DNA from: Rhynchopus euleeides
Taxonomy: Eukaryota > Euglenozoa > Diplonemea > Diplonemida > Diplonemidae
Direction of reading: 5' to 3'
Length of the DNA: 64,000 nucleotides
NCBI GenBank assembly: GCA_963210315.1
Contig: OY723238.1
Span: forward strand, 1,612,001 to 1,676,000
Shown here in pieces: positions 41,301-49,115 of the stretch; positions within the stretch are counted from its first letter, which is position 1, and each line of letters begins with the position of its first letter. The notes under the pieces are model-generated. The model saw nothing but the letters and a program-made list of their open reading frames with translations. It was not told the origin of the DNA and did no database searches. The position numbers and the translations under genes were made by a program.

Positions 41301-42555
41301 TTCGATTCTCAACCAATCCAGCCTGCAGAATGTAACGTCATCGCTGACGCTGGACCAATCTGGCTGCCATGCCACCTTCGCAGGGAATGTCGTGGAGAGG
41401 GTGCAGCGTGCTGCGGGTGCCTTTTCGAAGAATATCGTAAAGCTGCTGTCTCTGGGGCGCCACACACTGACGGATTCTGACAATGTCGAGGCGGTGCGGC
41501 TGCGTCTCAACACACGCAGAGCGACAGCGGCGATCTCCAAGTTGGAGTCGCAGTATCCGCACTGTGCTATTTGGGTGAAGACGATGGATGCGATTGGCGT
41601 GCGTGCCTTCATCTTCGGTGACGGGGAGGCAGACGTGCTGCGTGAGATGCGGGCTTTGTCCGACGACGACAGCATCGAGGTATCAAAGGTGGTCGCACGC
41701 CACGTCGGGAGGCGGGGCATTGCGATCGCCCATGCCAAGAAGTACGGCTGCAGGCTCAAGGACACGACCTTGGTGGGGAAGGCGTCTGACGTGATCCTCT
41801 GTGTCGAGGCGATGCAGAACGGCGGGCAGGGCGTCCACAGCGGTGTGTGTGGGGTGTGCCTCGACGACTGCACCCCTGCCAACAGCAGCCAGTTTGTGGA
41901 CTGCAATCACTGTATTCACACGGACTGCCTTGCCGGCTGGTTCCAGCTGATTGAGGGCGACTGCGAGGAGCGCCACTTCCCCCTCCACTGCCCCGTCTGC
42001 AAGGGCACAGGTGGGGTGCTGGGCGTCGCAGAGGTCGTGTCGTTGGCGGATGCCGCAGGAGCAGACCATACGAGCTTGGGCAGGGCCTCCCTGAAGCAGA
42101 CGCTCCGTGTCCGTGACCAGGTCGACGGGAGGGTCCCGATGTCCTGCAGGGCTCCAGACTGCGAAGGTCTGCATCTGGTTGCACGGCACGGTGCCAGCCC
42201 TATCGTGCCGTGCACAGACTGCGGTGTGCTGATGTGCACCGGGTGTGATAACTCCGACCACACCGACCCCTCCCTGACGTGCCAGCGGTTCGAAGAAACA
42301 CAGCGGCGGCGCAAAAGTGACGAAGAGGCGTCACAGCGAATGGTCCTCAACATGAAGCGCTGCCCGAAGTGCCGGACACCTATTGAAAAGAATGATGGGT
42401 GTAACATGATGACGTGTACCTGTGGATGCAAGTTCTGTTGGTTGTGCCCGAATCCCGTGGATCTGACCAACGTGGGTTACGGGCACTTCCGCGACGCGTC
42501 CTCCCCGTGTTACGAGAAGCTGTTCAGTGGGTTGGGTGCTGCGTATGACATGTGA
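35356..42555 (+). CDS. CCCH zinc finger - DEAH-type helicase - RBR ubiquitin ligase, copy 1
   Basis: 2399 residues from ATG 35356 (upstream GTG codons in frame ignored). Order: six CCCH fingers of form C-x5-C-x4-C-x3-H (CRFGIECNRADCHFAH) within ~residues 14-300; an unrecognised region to ~780; a DEAH/RHA-type helicase with Walker A GSGKST at 819, motif II written DELH at 902, SATMD, TNIAETSVTIDGVKVVIDTG (motif V) and QRAGRAGR at 1115, followed by a helicase-associated part; a long middle region; then RING1 (CGVC...HTDC...CPVC, from 2165), IBR (~2250-2310) and RING2 (CPKCRTPIEKNDGCNMMTC, from 2336) with the presumed catalytic Cys at 2349. Plant DEAH11/DEAH12 proteins join the same helicase and RBR modules. 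Expected activity: ATP-driven RNA remodelling linked to ubiquitin transfer. No intron is needed. Confidence 0.93.
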   Translation: MSRTPAVSSHGKPCRFGMECNRADCHFAHPEGRRPTRAEATPARADCARSTLVAASGPTQGVTSSDRTCRFGIECNRADCHFAHPDGRRPTQEEATPARADCARSTLVVASDPTQGATSSDRACRFGIECNRADCHFAHPDGRRPTRAEAIPARADCARSTLVAASGPTQGATSSDRACRFGIECNRVDCHFAHPDGRRPTPEEATPARGDSARSTLVAASGPTQGVTSPDRTCRFGIECNRADCHFAHPDGRRPTWAEATPARADSTRSTLVAASGLTQGATSSEKTCRFGSNCKNPKCNFVHPASGPSRTPGLSAPPAGGERVFLPSTMCSRLGDAFAVINGTPVDGEGMKQKRASRCRIRDHAQIPTLADVGKKEEMSVADLNAAYVGTTVLMPHGEVVTIRSITTSMQDIDDYTASLLDDTRCPTLSQLWSWPMELPCVRVEGHQHVPEGVVANFGWCSVRDVAQQRAEFVDKAGCIVLNAVDKPLSIVRATSLHGHVERAPTSVVVLSEHGMNDDQRDSVKRQLNLVDAVGCVTLPTPFKKKQIYALLDDALQQRAFPRQIELVGSNDSDDESDMMSVTSAAAGMPLKVIKANPVDIRYTVHTGRGAVTVKRGAACQLVAGGDVGDVCHIHKTPEKVSYQRRQCEVFDQPVCPQCRHSDMHGTADDVQAALQRASFLRGQGVMSTWQELQAAVSRYAGKLLCEAEVQMHDLRQKLRELGRRVRVAVSIGDREAAMPLKNQQSATRVQMKEFEEATVSLRAAVLRGNPRLSSVRILRRELERLKSMLPILSQRSAFVEHLQSTSQNVLLVDATTGSGKSTQLVQYAAEVVPGRIVCCQPNRFAAEALQSRVNREMGYERTNRVEFLDTRALLNRVLDARNGVEFAQREMHKTKVIVVDELHERSLWTDMILPLLKELLWERHASKNHLHVILASATMDTAYFESYFARGDVPYDVNRMSVGGRTHPLTVRYNGQLDLTRFVDRAYDKILQVVDEMPRPEEGQFPRDILVFLPRRSDIHALERKLHTSRVQDLVHTVPLHQGLPEQDYGAVFQPCHTHIKVVLATNIAETSVTIDGVKVVIDTGVMHESLYDSTRGLSTVQLSKISKSSAVQRAGRAGRIAPGLVHRLYSQEDFDAMEATAAPEILRTDPMQAVLRLRGAKIDLKEFDFVTPLPEKVLQGAVERLKCLGILGRDESVTPDGERHLKSSNLRRDRFKQLCANDNIPVHISDSVAEAIAISSDVFIRGYEVGSVQVAGTLESCLGDVGTVLAVMREYRAASTHQERMDLCSGRFSHYTLQRVRSPDNPFDCSTSTATAVQRNLVKAYFDSFVCRTDGGLYSPARSLRAAVHRNSLFQGSESGMFLSFVTDQWNGQKWFGTNVPISRELLNSDAIRMSPCSDVLQAYVEEASRLPRENHITFDPRVFAKLCQTYRGLSGWGDEVAHIGGDVQLDRDGLMVKVTGTDEAHRKIQDILNTEKTLAETAVLCETNREIPVSDNGTARMLLGNGFGVDKFLLSPEDTLRVSYEVTVSSTTRRRFQASDALTCLELESVQLRDQLMNRARSFYRARARKDRITIATLLFLGQKGWLRQLRPEEPGFANIEGALTVCEEFVSQKLRCFRGNRRPSPEYYVDCDVPEGSDDFQLSTYRGFIVARPERTSRATQLVINGDVWQKEGIGFLLEQRGVSQIVLPAEAQVRVVSRRSDSSGTLVEATFHKPQTVRSEEVDVARLALGVRHNLIDHHRVITSSAFATPTGLSGTLYFADVQSSKDFVARQSLQVLGRHYPIKSRLAPHATEARVGCVTIDVWWSPTLPKTTTLIFTDRAARDRAVALSAGALKASQTKASDAEYMNRKELVSDGDLHVTFEGLKSVKRFFENGGEDTQAVHLQAFLLTSALLGGRDDPDVSLEVAPREDDGTWMQASMACHDVREAEQRVSNLASCGSYMSSINAYVTARVKVSMVVPISLPFKQALRVRTLLDSILNQSSLQNVTSSLTLDQSGCHATFAGNVVERVQRAAGAFSKNIVKLLSLGRHTLTDSDNVEAVRLRLNTRRATAAISKLESQYPHCAIWVKTMDAIGVRAFIFGDGEADVLREMRALSDDDSIEVSKVVARHVGRRGIAIAHAKKYGCRLKDTTLVGKASDVILCVEAMQNGGQGVHSGVCGVCLDDCTPANSSQFVDCNHCIHTDCLAGWFQLIEGDCEERHFPLHCPVCKGTGGVLGVAEVVSLADAAGADHTSLGRASLKQTLRVRDQVDGRVPMSCRAPDCEGLHLVARHGASPIVPCTDCGVLMCTGCDNSDHTDPSLTCQRFEETQRRRKSDEEASQRMVLNMKRCPKCRTPIEKNDGCNMMTCTCGCKFCWLCPNPVDLTNVGYGHFRDASSPCYEKLFSGLGAAYDM
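35396..36230 (+). repeat. 165-bp in-frame tandem repeat encoding CCCH fingers
   Basis: The finger start GTCGGTT(C/T)GG recurs at 35396, 35561, 35726, 35891, 36056 and 36221, exactly 165 bp (55 codons) apart. Units are nearly identical in DNA, including the linker (GCGACACCAGCCAGGGCAGA), so the expansion is recent. Confidence 0.97.
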
Positions 42556-44245
42556 TGATGATGTCAGTGCTGTTTTGCTACTTCGAGCTGCTTTTATTCC
42601 AAAGCTTGTGTGTCACAGCGATCGAGCCCGCGGAGCATACGGTCCGCGCTGCATGTTTTGGATTCGCAACACAAACCACCTAGCCACAGACAGCAACGCC
42701 TCCTTCACAGGGGCGACAGCACACTGCCGCTCGTGCACACACAAGCCCCAGACTCCTTTCTGCACCTAAAGGGCGTCCCTGGGTGACATAAGTCTTTTGA
42801 TACGCATAGTTCTGATTTTTCCCCCACGCAGCGTCTGTCTCCTGTAAGGCGCTTGTACGAAAGGCGGACAGGTTCACCCCAAACACCCGCTGGGCTGCGT
42901 CTGCCACTGCGGGCAGGTGGCGGTACCCCAGCCCCCAATCTCTACCCCCGAACGATAACTCTGCTCTCCCCGCAGAGGTGGCGGTATATCAGAAGGAACT
43001 TGGTGCCCCTGAAAAATGTATTTCTCCTACGTAGGGAGTACGTCAAAGGAAAAATTGCCAGAAAAAAAAGATTGCGGAACGCCGACGTCAGAACTACGTA
43101 TCACTGTGGAAAACCTACGTAGCAACACTGCATTTCGGTCTCTTCGGGGCCAAACACATGATGTGAACTTGAGAAAGCCGAATGTAGAACATTTGCCACT
43201 TTCTGTGGGCCTTCGCTCCCTGGTGTGGCTGAGGGAGAAAAGTGAGGGTACCTCTTCCCCTCACTGACTGACGTGCCGTGACAAGTGGTAACTGGTCGCG
43301 GGGCCCCTCATCAAAATCGATGTCTGCACGGTTGACTCCAGCGGAGGTGGGGTAACCCTTTTCGGGAGTCTCAACGAGCGGGAGTATAATACTTCGGGAG
43401 TCAGAAACGACCCACCCACATGACGTCACTGGTCAGAAGCTGATTCCTGACGCAGAACCCTAAGTCTTGGCGGGAGGAATCGCCTGCACCCTATGGCTAG
43501 GGTGGCTGGAGTCCACCGTGTACATGTGATGCCACGCTCGCTTGTGCACCCTCGGCCGGACCTCGTCAATGCTCTGAAAAATACATTGCCCCCAATCCTG
43601 CTCGCAAGAAGTGGGGCGTAATGGGATATATCAGGCTTGCTTGTGATTGTCGACGCCAAACAAAACAGACGATTTAAACCAGACCGGTTCGTGCAAACAA
43701 AGAATGCAATTCTTTTCACTTGCGGGAGTTCTTTCGCTGAGTGCTGCTGTAGTGTCCGCTGTAGACAGGCACAACACAGCCTAGAGGCAGCAAGTGTGCG
43801 TTCAACAGAAGTCTTCCGGATCTGTTCTCACAGTTGCTGGACTTGTTTTAGCTCAAAAACGAGAATAATAGGCAAGTCTGGCAACTGGTCCTGCGTGTTT
43901 CTAAACCCCAATCTCGAATTCCCGAATGAGGATTCTGAAAGAAGTTCTTTGTTTTGTGTAGCCTCATGCAATGAAGAAGGAGATAGAATACAGAGAAAGC
44001 AGGCCCGATTTGAGTTTACGGCACGCGGCAGTGCCGTAGTTGCAGAGCCACATCTCACCTCATCGCAGGTCGAGGTGTGTGCGTTACACCACAGCCTCTC
44101 TCCCCCCCGTTCCATTTCCCAAACAAGCTTGCTTGTCACAGGGAAAGAGTCAGTGGGAGCGTACCTACGGTCAAGAAGTGAAACAAAAAGGGAAATTGTC
44201 AGCGGTTGCAGCTGTGAAGTGAACACAGTGGGCTCCATCCAAAGG
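42556..44245. other. Spacer after helicase-RBR copy 1
   Basis: No gene. Diverged 3' flank to ~42800, then unrecognised sequence, with a partial copy of the ~215-bp dispersed repeat at about 43760-43860 (CAGCAAGTGTGCGTTCAACA). Confidence 0.55.
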
Positions 44246-44254
44246 GCGCCCTCC

Positions 44255-45039
44255 CAGGCCTGTCGCTAACTTTTCGATTATGGAGATTTGGTGGGTTGAC
44301 GCTCCTGTTTTGGGGGGGGATCAGGGGGAAACACTAGGGGTCAATTTTTCTCGCGCGCGCTTCGCGCGCGCTCGTGTTGTTGCCTAATTTTCCCGTCGGT
44401 GGACCGCTAGGTGGGCACGGTGTGAGGCGCTGGGTTCCTTCCGTGGTTCCTCTCCCGCTCGCGCCATCCTCGGGTGCCGGAAGAAACCCAAAAAATGGCT
44501 TTCGGGACCATGATTTACCCCCTGATATGCCACGGCCGTTGAAGCGCAAGGACTTGGTTACTAGACGGGCACGCGAGATGGGGGGTCTGGGGGTCGGAGC
44601 CCCCCAGCCGCCGGAGGCCACGGTAGTGAACATCTGTTCATTGTGGGCGTACAGATTCTGTGTGAGTTGGCTGCGTCCTCCTGAGGCTACTGGAGCTGTT
44701 GGATTCCTGACCTGTGTGCACACGCTATACAGGGGGGTCTGGGGGGCGGAGCCCCCCAGCCGCCGGAGGCCACGGTAGTGAGCATCTGTTCCTGCAAAAC
44801 CATACTCTCTTCGACGTCGACCCAGTGAAAGTGGGTTGACGCTTGGTCGACGCTTGGTGAGCGTCGACCCAGTGGAACCGGGTCAACGCTAGGTTAGCGT
44901 CGACCCGGAATGGGTTGACGCTTGGTCCAGGCTTGAATGGCAACCCAGTTCCACTGGGTCGACGCTGGGTCGACGCTTTTTTATGGGGGGGGAAACCCAA
45001 AATCACTGGGTCGACGGTCGACGCTTAGCGACATGCCTG
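44255..45039 (-). mobile_element. Non-autonomous Mutator-like element, copy 1 (785 bp)
   Basis: Starts CAGGCCTGTCGCTAA and ends TTAGCGACATGCCTG: 15-bp terminal inverted repeats with one mismatch. It is flanked by a perfect 9-bp duplication GCGCCCTCC (44246-44254 and 45040-45048). No transposase. Internally it holds hairpin repeats i (44587-44607) and j (44739-44759) and a GTCGACGCT-rich part (44815-45030). A 9-bp duplication fits Mutator-like elements (also possible for Merlin). Confidence 0.93.
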
Positions 45040-45048
45040 GCGCCCTCC

Positions 45049-45626
45049 GAAGCAGGATAGCGGGGGGGGGGGAGGCCCCCAAAACAAAAGCAACAAAATC
45101 ACAAACAGAGCCAGAGCGATCTGCACAGGTCGTGATCAAAGTCGTGATCAAAAAAGGGCGTTCCCCCCCCCCCCCCTAGGGGCCGTCTTAAGGTACCAAA
45201 AAACGTCAAAATAACGACATTTTTCGACATAGGCAATTTTCGGCCAGAAACACCCCAAAAATGCTGAAAAAGTGGCCAGACCACCCCAGAAACCGTCCCT
45301 GGGTGTGAGACACCCACTTTGGTGGCCTGGAACGGGGCTGAAATGCAATGCTGAAAATTTTGTAGTGGTTTGGTACCGAACCCCTCCCCGGGTGAGTCTC
45401 CCGATCGCCCTGCCACCTGCATCATCAAAATCCCACGTCATGTACCACGTTCCGCCGCCTCTGATGAGGCATCTGAGCACTATCGAGCCAAAAAGGCGAT
45501 ATTTCAGCGGGTGTTCTGTCAGGTTTCGACCGATATTAATATCAACAAAGACCGGGATGTGTCCGCGCATGCAAGGGCGTCACTCGGGGGGGCTTTCTGA
45601 CGTGCCCTCCGTCGAATGCATAGGGG
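45049..45626. other. Spacer with G/C runs
   Basis: G run at about 45061-45071 and C run at about 45164-45176, otherwise unrecognised; no gene. Confidence 0.5.
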
Positions 45627-46151
45627 TCATCCTGGTCCACTTCTGGACAAGGATGAGGTGTGCGGCCACGGCGAAGCTGTCGCAGTCCCCGCGAACCCTA
45701 ATGGTTTCTGTGAGTCATCACGTGGGACCCTGTCGTACCAAATGGCAGCAGTTGTACGAGGGTGCAGCAGCGACAACGGGCCACACACGGCATCGAACAT
45801 GCAGTCCGCAGCAACGATCAGGTCGAACGGGCCGTGTGTGTGTTGTATGTTGGTGGTGTCTTCAGGCATGCCCCACGCCAGCAGCCCGCTCACACCCTCC
45901 CCGCGTGCTTGACATGCAGTTGTGTGACACGGCCTGCTGCCACTGCACCTGCGCAGCTGTGTCCGTGAGGACGGCCTTTGCAGCGCCGCACCCCACAAGG
46001 GCGACCAGGCTCGGTATTCCCACCCGCAACCCAGCTCCAGCAGGCGCTTCCCGCAGATGCGGCGGGGGCGGCGGCGCAGGGCCAGCAGGTAGGCAGCGAG
46101 CACCACTGCACACCCCCCTGATCTATAGTCACCGCGCAGCACAGATCGCAC
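45627..46151 (-). pseudogene. METTL21/Methyltransf_16-like methyltransferase remnant
   Basis: On the minus strand, one frame gives GGCAVVLAAYLLALRRRPRRI then GKRLLELGCG, the SAM-binding motif I of class I methyltransferases, and later GLLAWGMPEDTT...FDLIVAADCMFD, the Trp-Gly and post-II motifs of lysine-methyltransferase family 16. Between them the conserved continuation (GIPSLVALVGCGAAKAVLTD) lies in another frame (about 46013 down to 45905). So two compensating frameshifts separate the motifs, while the outer frame stays open by chance. Either a decayed gene, a sequencing error pair, or unrecognised splicing. C-terminal part poorly conserved. Confidence 0.6.
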
Positions 46152-46517
46152 AGTTTAAGCACAACAAGGCACTCACTGGTGTGCCAGTGACCTATTCTGC
46201 TGAATAATTGAAGTTACAGTTCAGGCATGTTCAGGAAGAAGGCCACCCCATCTGCCTCTGCAGCGGATGTCCACAGAGGTTTGGAAGAGGCCGAATTCCG
46301 AACGAGCCAGATTGAATGCCCGCTGCAGAAGCGTGCGCGCTTGCAATCGTGGAAAGCTCTGAAGTTATTCTCTGCAAAAACACATCGATATGCAGACCCA
46401 CAGAACACATTTCGACCCATCACAGGCGCGAGAGCTGGGGGGGCTGGGTGGGTATCAGAGGGTCTTGGGCAGGTATGGCCACTACAGTGGCTTTCACTTT
46501 GCCTATTCACATACATC

Positions 46518-46830
46518 GGGCGTTATTGCGTTACCAGTAACGGTAATACCGTTGTTTTTTCGGTAAAATAACTTACCGTTAATAACGTTCCAGAACGGCC
46601 GAATAACGTTATCCGAAAATCGGTAACGTTATTTTTCCGCGTTATACCGTTATCGATAACGGTAATACCGTTATTACCGTTATCAGGAACGGTAATAACG
46701 TTATCGGTAACGTTATTACCGTTATTACCGTTATCGGTAACGGTAATACCGTTATCAGTAACGGTAATAACGTTATCGGTAACGTTATTACCGTTATTAC
46801 CGGTAATACCGCGTTATTTTCGGTATTTTT
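46518..46830. repeat. ATAACG/CGTTAT self-complementary array
   Basis: Dozens of ATAACG, CGTTAT, GGTAATACCG and CCGTTATCGGTAACGG words, able to fold on itself in many registers. A short version stands at the right end of the same element (48478-48535). Confidence 0.95.
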
Positions 46831-47717
46831 GGGCAACTTCTATAGGGGGACCCTTTTCGAATTTTTTTTTCGGGGTGGCCAGAATGGGCTGTTTTAGGCT
46901 ATTTGAGGCCATTTTCGAGCAAATTTTTGGGTTTAGAGCCACGCAAAGGGTCTAAAATGGGCATGCCAATCTCAAAAAATGCTCAAAATTCCGAGAGATT
47001 TCAGATTTTTCGAATTTTTTGACCGAGAAAATTCTGACCCCAAAATGTGGTCCTTGTGGTCTGGAACTGTCCGTTGTCGAAGGAATTGGTGAAAAAATCG
47101 TGATTTTTGGCCTCTGGATCACCCATGCCGTCCCAAAAATCAAGCAAAAGAGGTTTGGTAGGTGCATTTTTGGGTGAACATGAGCCATTGTGCCAACCTG
47201 CTTGATTTCACCCGAAAATTGGAATCCGTTGAATATGGTTTCTGATGAAAATGTGAAAATTTTCGACCTTCTTCGCAGTTTTTGCCACTTCCTTGCCCCA
47301 TCTTTCCCACCCAAAATCGAAGTACCGTGAATGGTGTTGTTGAAAGGTCCAAATTGCGTTGGTTGTGCGTAGTTCTGCCGAAATCGTGCACACGTTGTGC
47401 ATAGTGCATGTGTAACGCCATTTGCGACCAAAATGTAAATTTCCTGCACCCGAGCGTTGACGCTTCCACACACCCTTACAAACCCACTTGCCTGATGAAG
47501 GGGGTGGTGTGTAGAGCACGTTTGGCAGGGCTGAATGACACTTTCCGCGCGAAGGTCGTGTGCGTAATTAAAAAACGGTCCGAGGGCCGGAGGCCCGAGG
47601 CCTTTTTTTACCTGCACGAGGGTGCAATTGAGGCCGATACGGGGTGCAGATGATGGTTTCTTGCACAACCCAGTCATGTTTTGCACATCACGACGAACTC
47701 GGAAATTCCTCATATTT

Positions 47718-47767
47718 GCACTCCAGGTCTCATATTTGCACTGGTGCAAATATGGGACCTGGAGTGC
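47718..47767. repeat. 24-bp stem hairpin with 2-base loop
   Basis: Arms GCACTCCAGGTC/TCATATTTGCAC and GTGCAAATATGG/GACCTGGAGTGC pair over 24 bp with one mismatch. It lies inside the ATAACG element. Confidence 0.9.
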
Positions 47768-48551
47768 GTGCAAATAATGACTGGGGGGTGCAAGAAAGTT
47801 CAAATTGCGTAGTTCCTGCGTACTTCGTGCGTAGCCCGAGCGTACTTTAGGTAGTTCGTGCGTATATTGTGCGAAGCGTCTTTGACAGCACCAGTAACGG
47901 ACTTTTGGAACGTAACTATTTTAGAACGGACCGGGAAAAAATGGGCACGTCGCTACTTCGCGCTACTTCGTCGCTCGTAACGAGTAAAAATATCAGGTGG
48001 TTTATACACCGCCAATGTGAGGTGTGCGGGTGTATTCCTGAAGGATTCACTTCTGCGTCCACACTGAGTGATTTTGGAGTGATTTTCACTCCAAATTTCA
48101 CTCCAGGAACATTGGATGCTGCAAGGTTGCAGGGGTTTCTGCAGTATTTGCCTTGAAAAAGCCAAAAAACATGATTTTTTCACGAAACTCGACATGTCCG
48201 TGCGTTATTATCCAAAAAATGGTCCCAGGGGGGTATTCTGGAGCCATCTCCACCAAAAACTACACCATCCGCCCGCAAAATTGTCCGAATAACGCAAGTT
48301 TTCATGAAAATAACGGAAAAATAACGCGTTATTTTAGGAGAAAACGTTTTCCAATTTTTTGACATCACGGAGTGGCCCCCTGGAGTGATATTTTACCCAA
48401 GAAAATTCTTTTAGGGGGGGTAGGGACCCGAGTTTCGGGTCAGATTCACCGGGAAATGCTGCCTTTTTTGGGGTCAAAAAATAACGCAAAAATAACGTTA
48501 TTACCGTTACTGGTAACGGAATAACGCCCAATGTATGTATTCAGGCAAAGT

Positions 48552-49115
48552 TATTTGAATTTCGAATTTTTCAAGATTTCTTTTTATGGTGGAAACGGGG
48601 TGGACGAATCTTTCAAATGCAACAAGAGTTGGTCGGAAAAGCGAAACTCTGACCAACTTGGCTCTGTAACAAAATTGCACCACAAGGTGTAATTTTCGGT
48701 GGTTTTGCCCTTGAAACCGCCTCCTGAACCTGCGTGGGAGGTATCGAGCTTTCCCGAGCATCTTTTTGCCCGATTCCTTCGATAAGGGAGAGGTTTCCGA
48801 CAGATGTCATCTGGGAAATCAGTTTTCAGACCTCTGCATCTCGAATATCCGCCCCAACGGGCTGTGCCGATGCACCACCCGATTTCGGCCTCCAGCCACC
48901 CATCAGTGAAATATGGTGGAATTCTCTGATGGAGATTTGATGCCGTCAGTCATCGGGCGGACATCCTCCATGGCCCCAGAGGGGCAGGGAAGGGTGTTCT
49001 ACCTCAATCCAGGTGCCCAACGGGCTAACGGGGTCGCTGGGGTGGCTCACAGTCAGGTCCCTCAGAACATGTGTTTTTGCACCTGTTGATTTATTTGCCT
49101 TGTGCAAACCACTGC
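48552..49115. other. Spacer, nothing recognised
   Basis: No gene or clear repeat. Confidence 0.4.

Larger units (their letters stand above)
35028..42800 (+). repeat. Segmental duplication, left copy
   Basis: Homologous to 52880-60375 in the same orientation, from GACGATCGCCTCCCCCGC to GGCACAAGTCTTTT-type sequence after the gene. It includes ~330 bp of leader and ~240 bp of 3' flank. The 3' flanks are much more diverged than the coding parts. Confidence 0.95.
46496..48551. mobile_element. 2-kb element with ~58-bp terminal inverted repeats and ATAACG arrays
   Basis: The left end (ACTTTGCCT...ACATACATCGGGCGTTATT, then GCGTTACCAGTAACGGTAAT) and right end (reverse complement ACTTTGCCT...ACATACATTGGGCGTTATT, then CCGTTACCAGTAACGGTAAT) match over 58 bp with about seven differences. 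Inside the left end is ~300 bp of mirrored CGTTAT/ATAACG/TACCGTTA words. No protein is evident inside. No target duplication could be seen, so the exact borders are uncertain. Confidence 0.8.
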
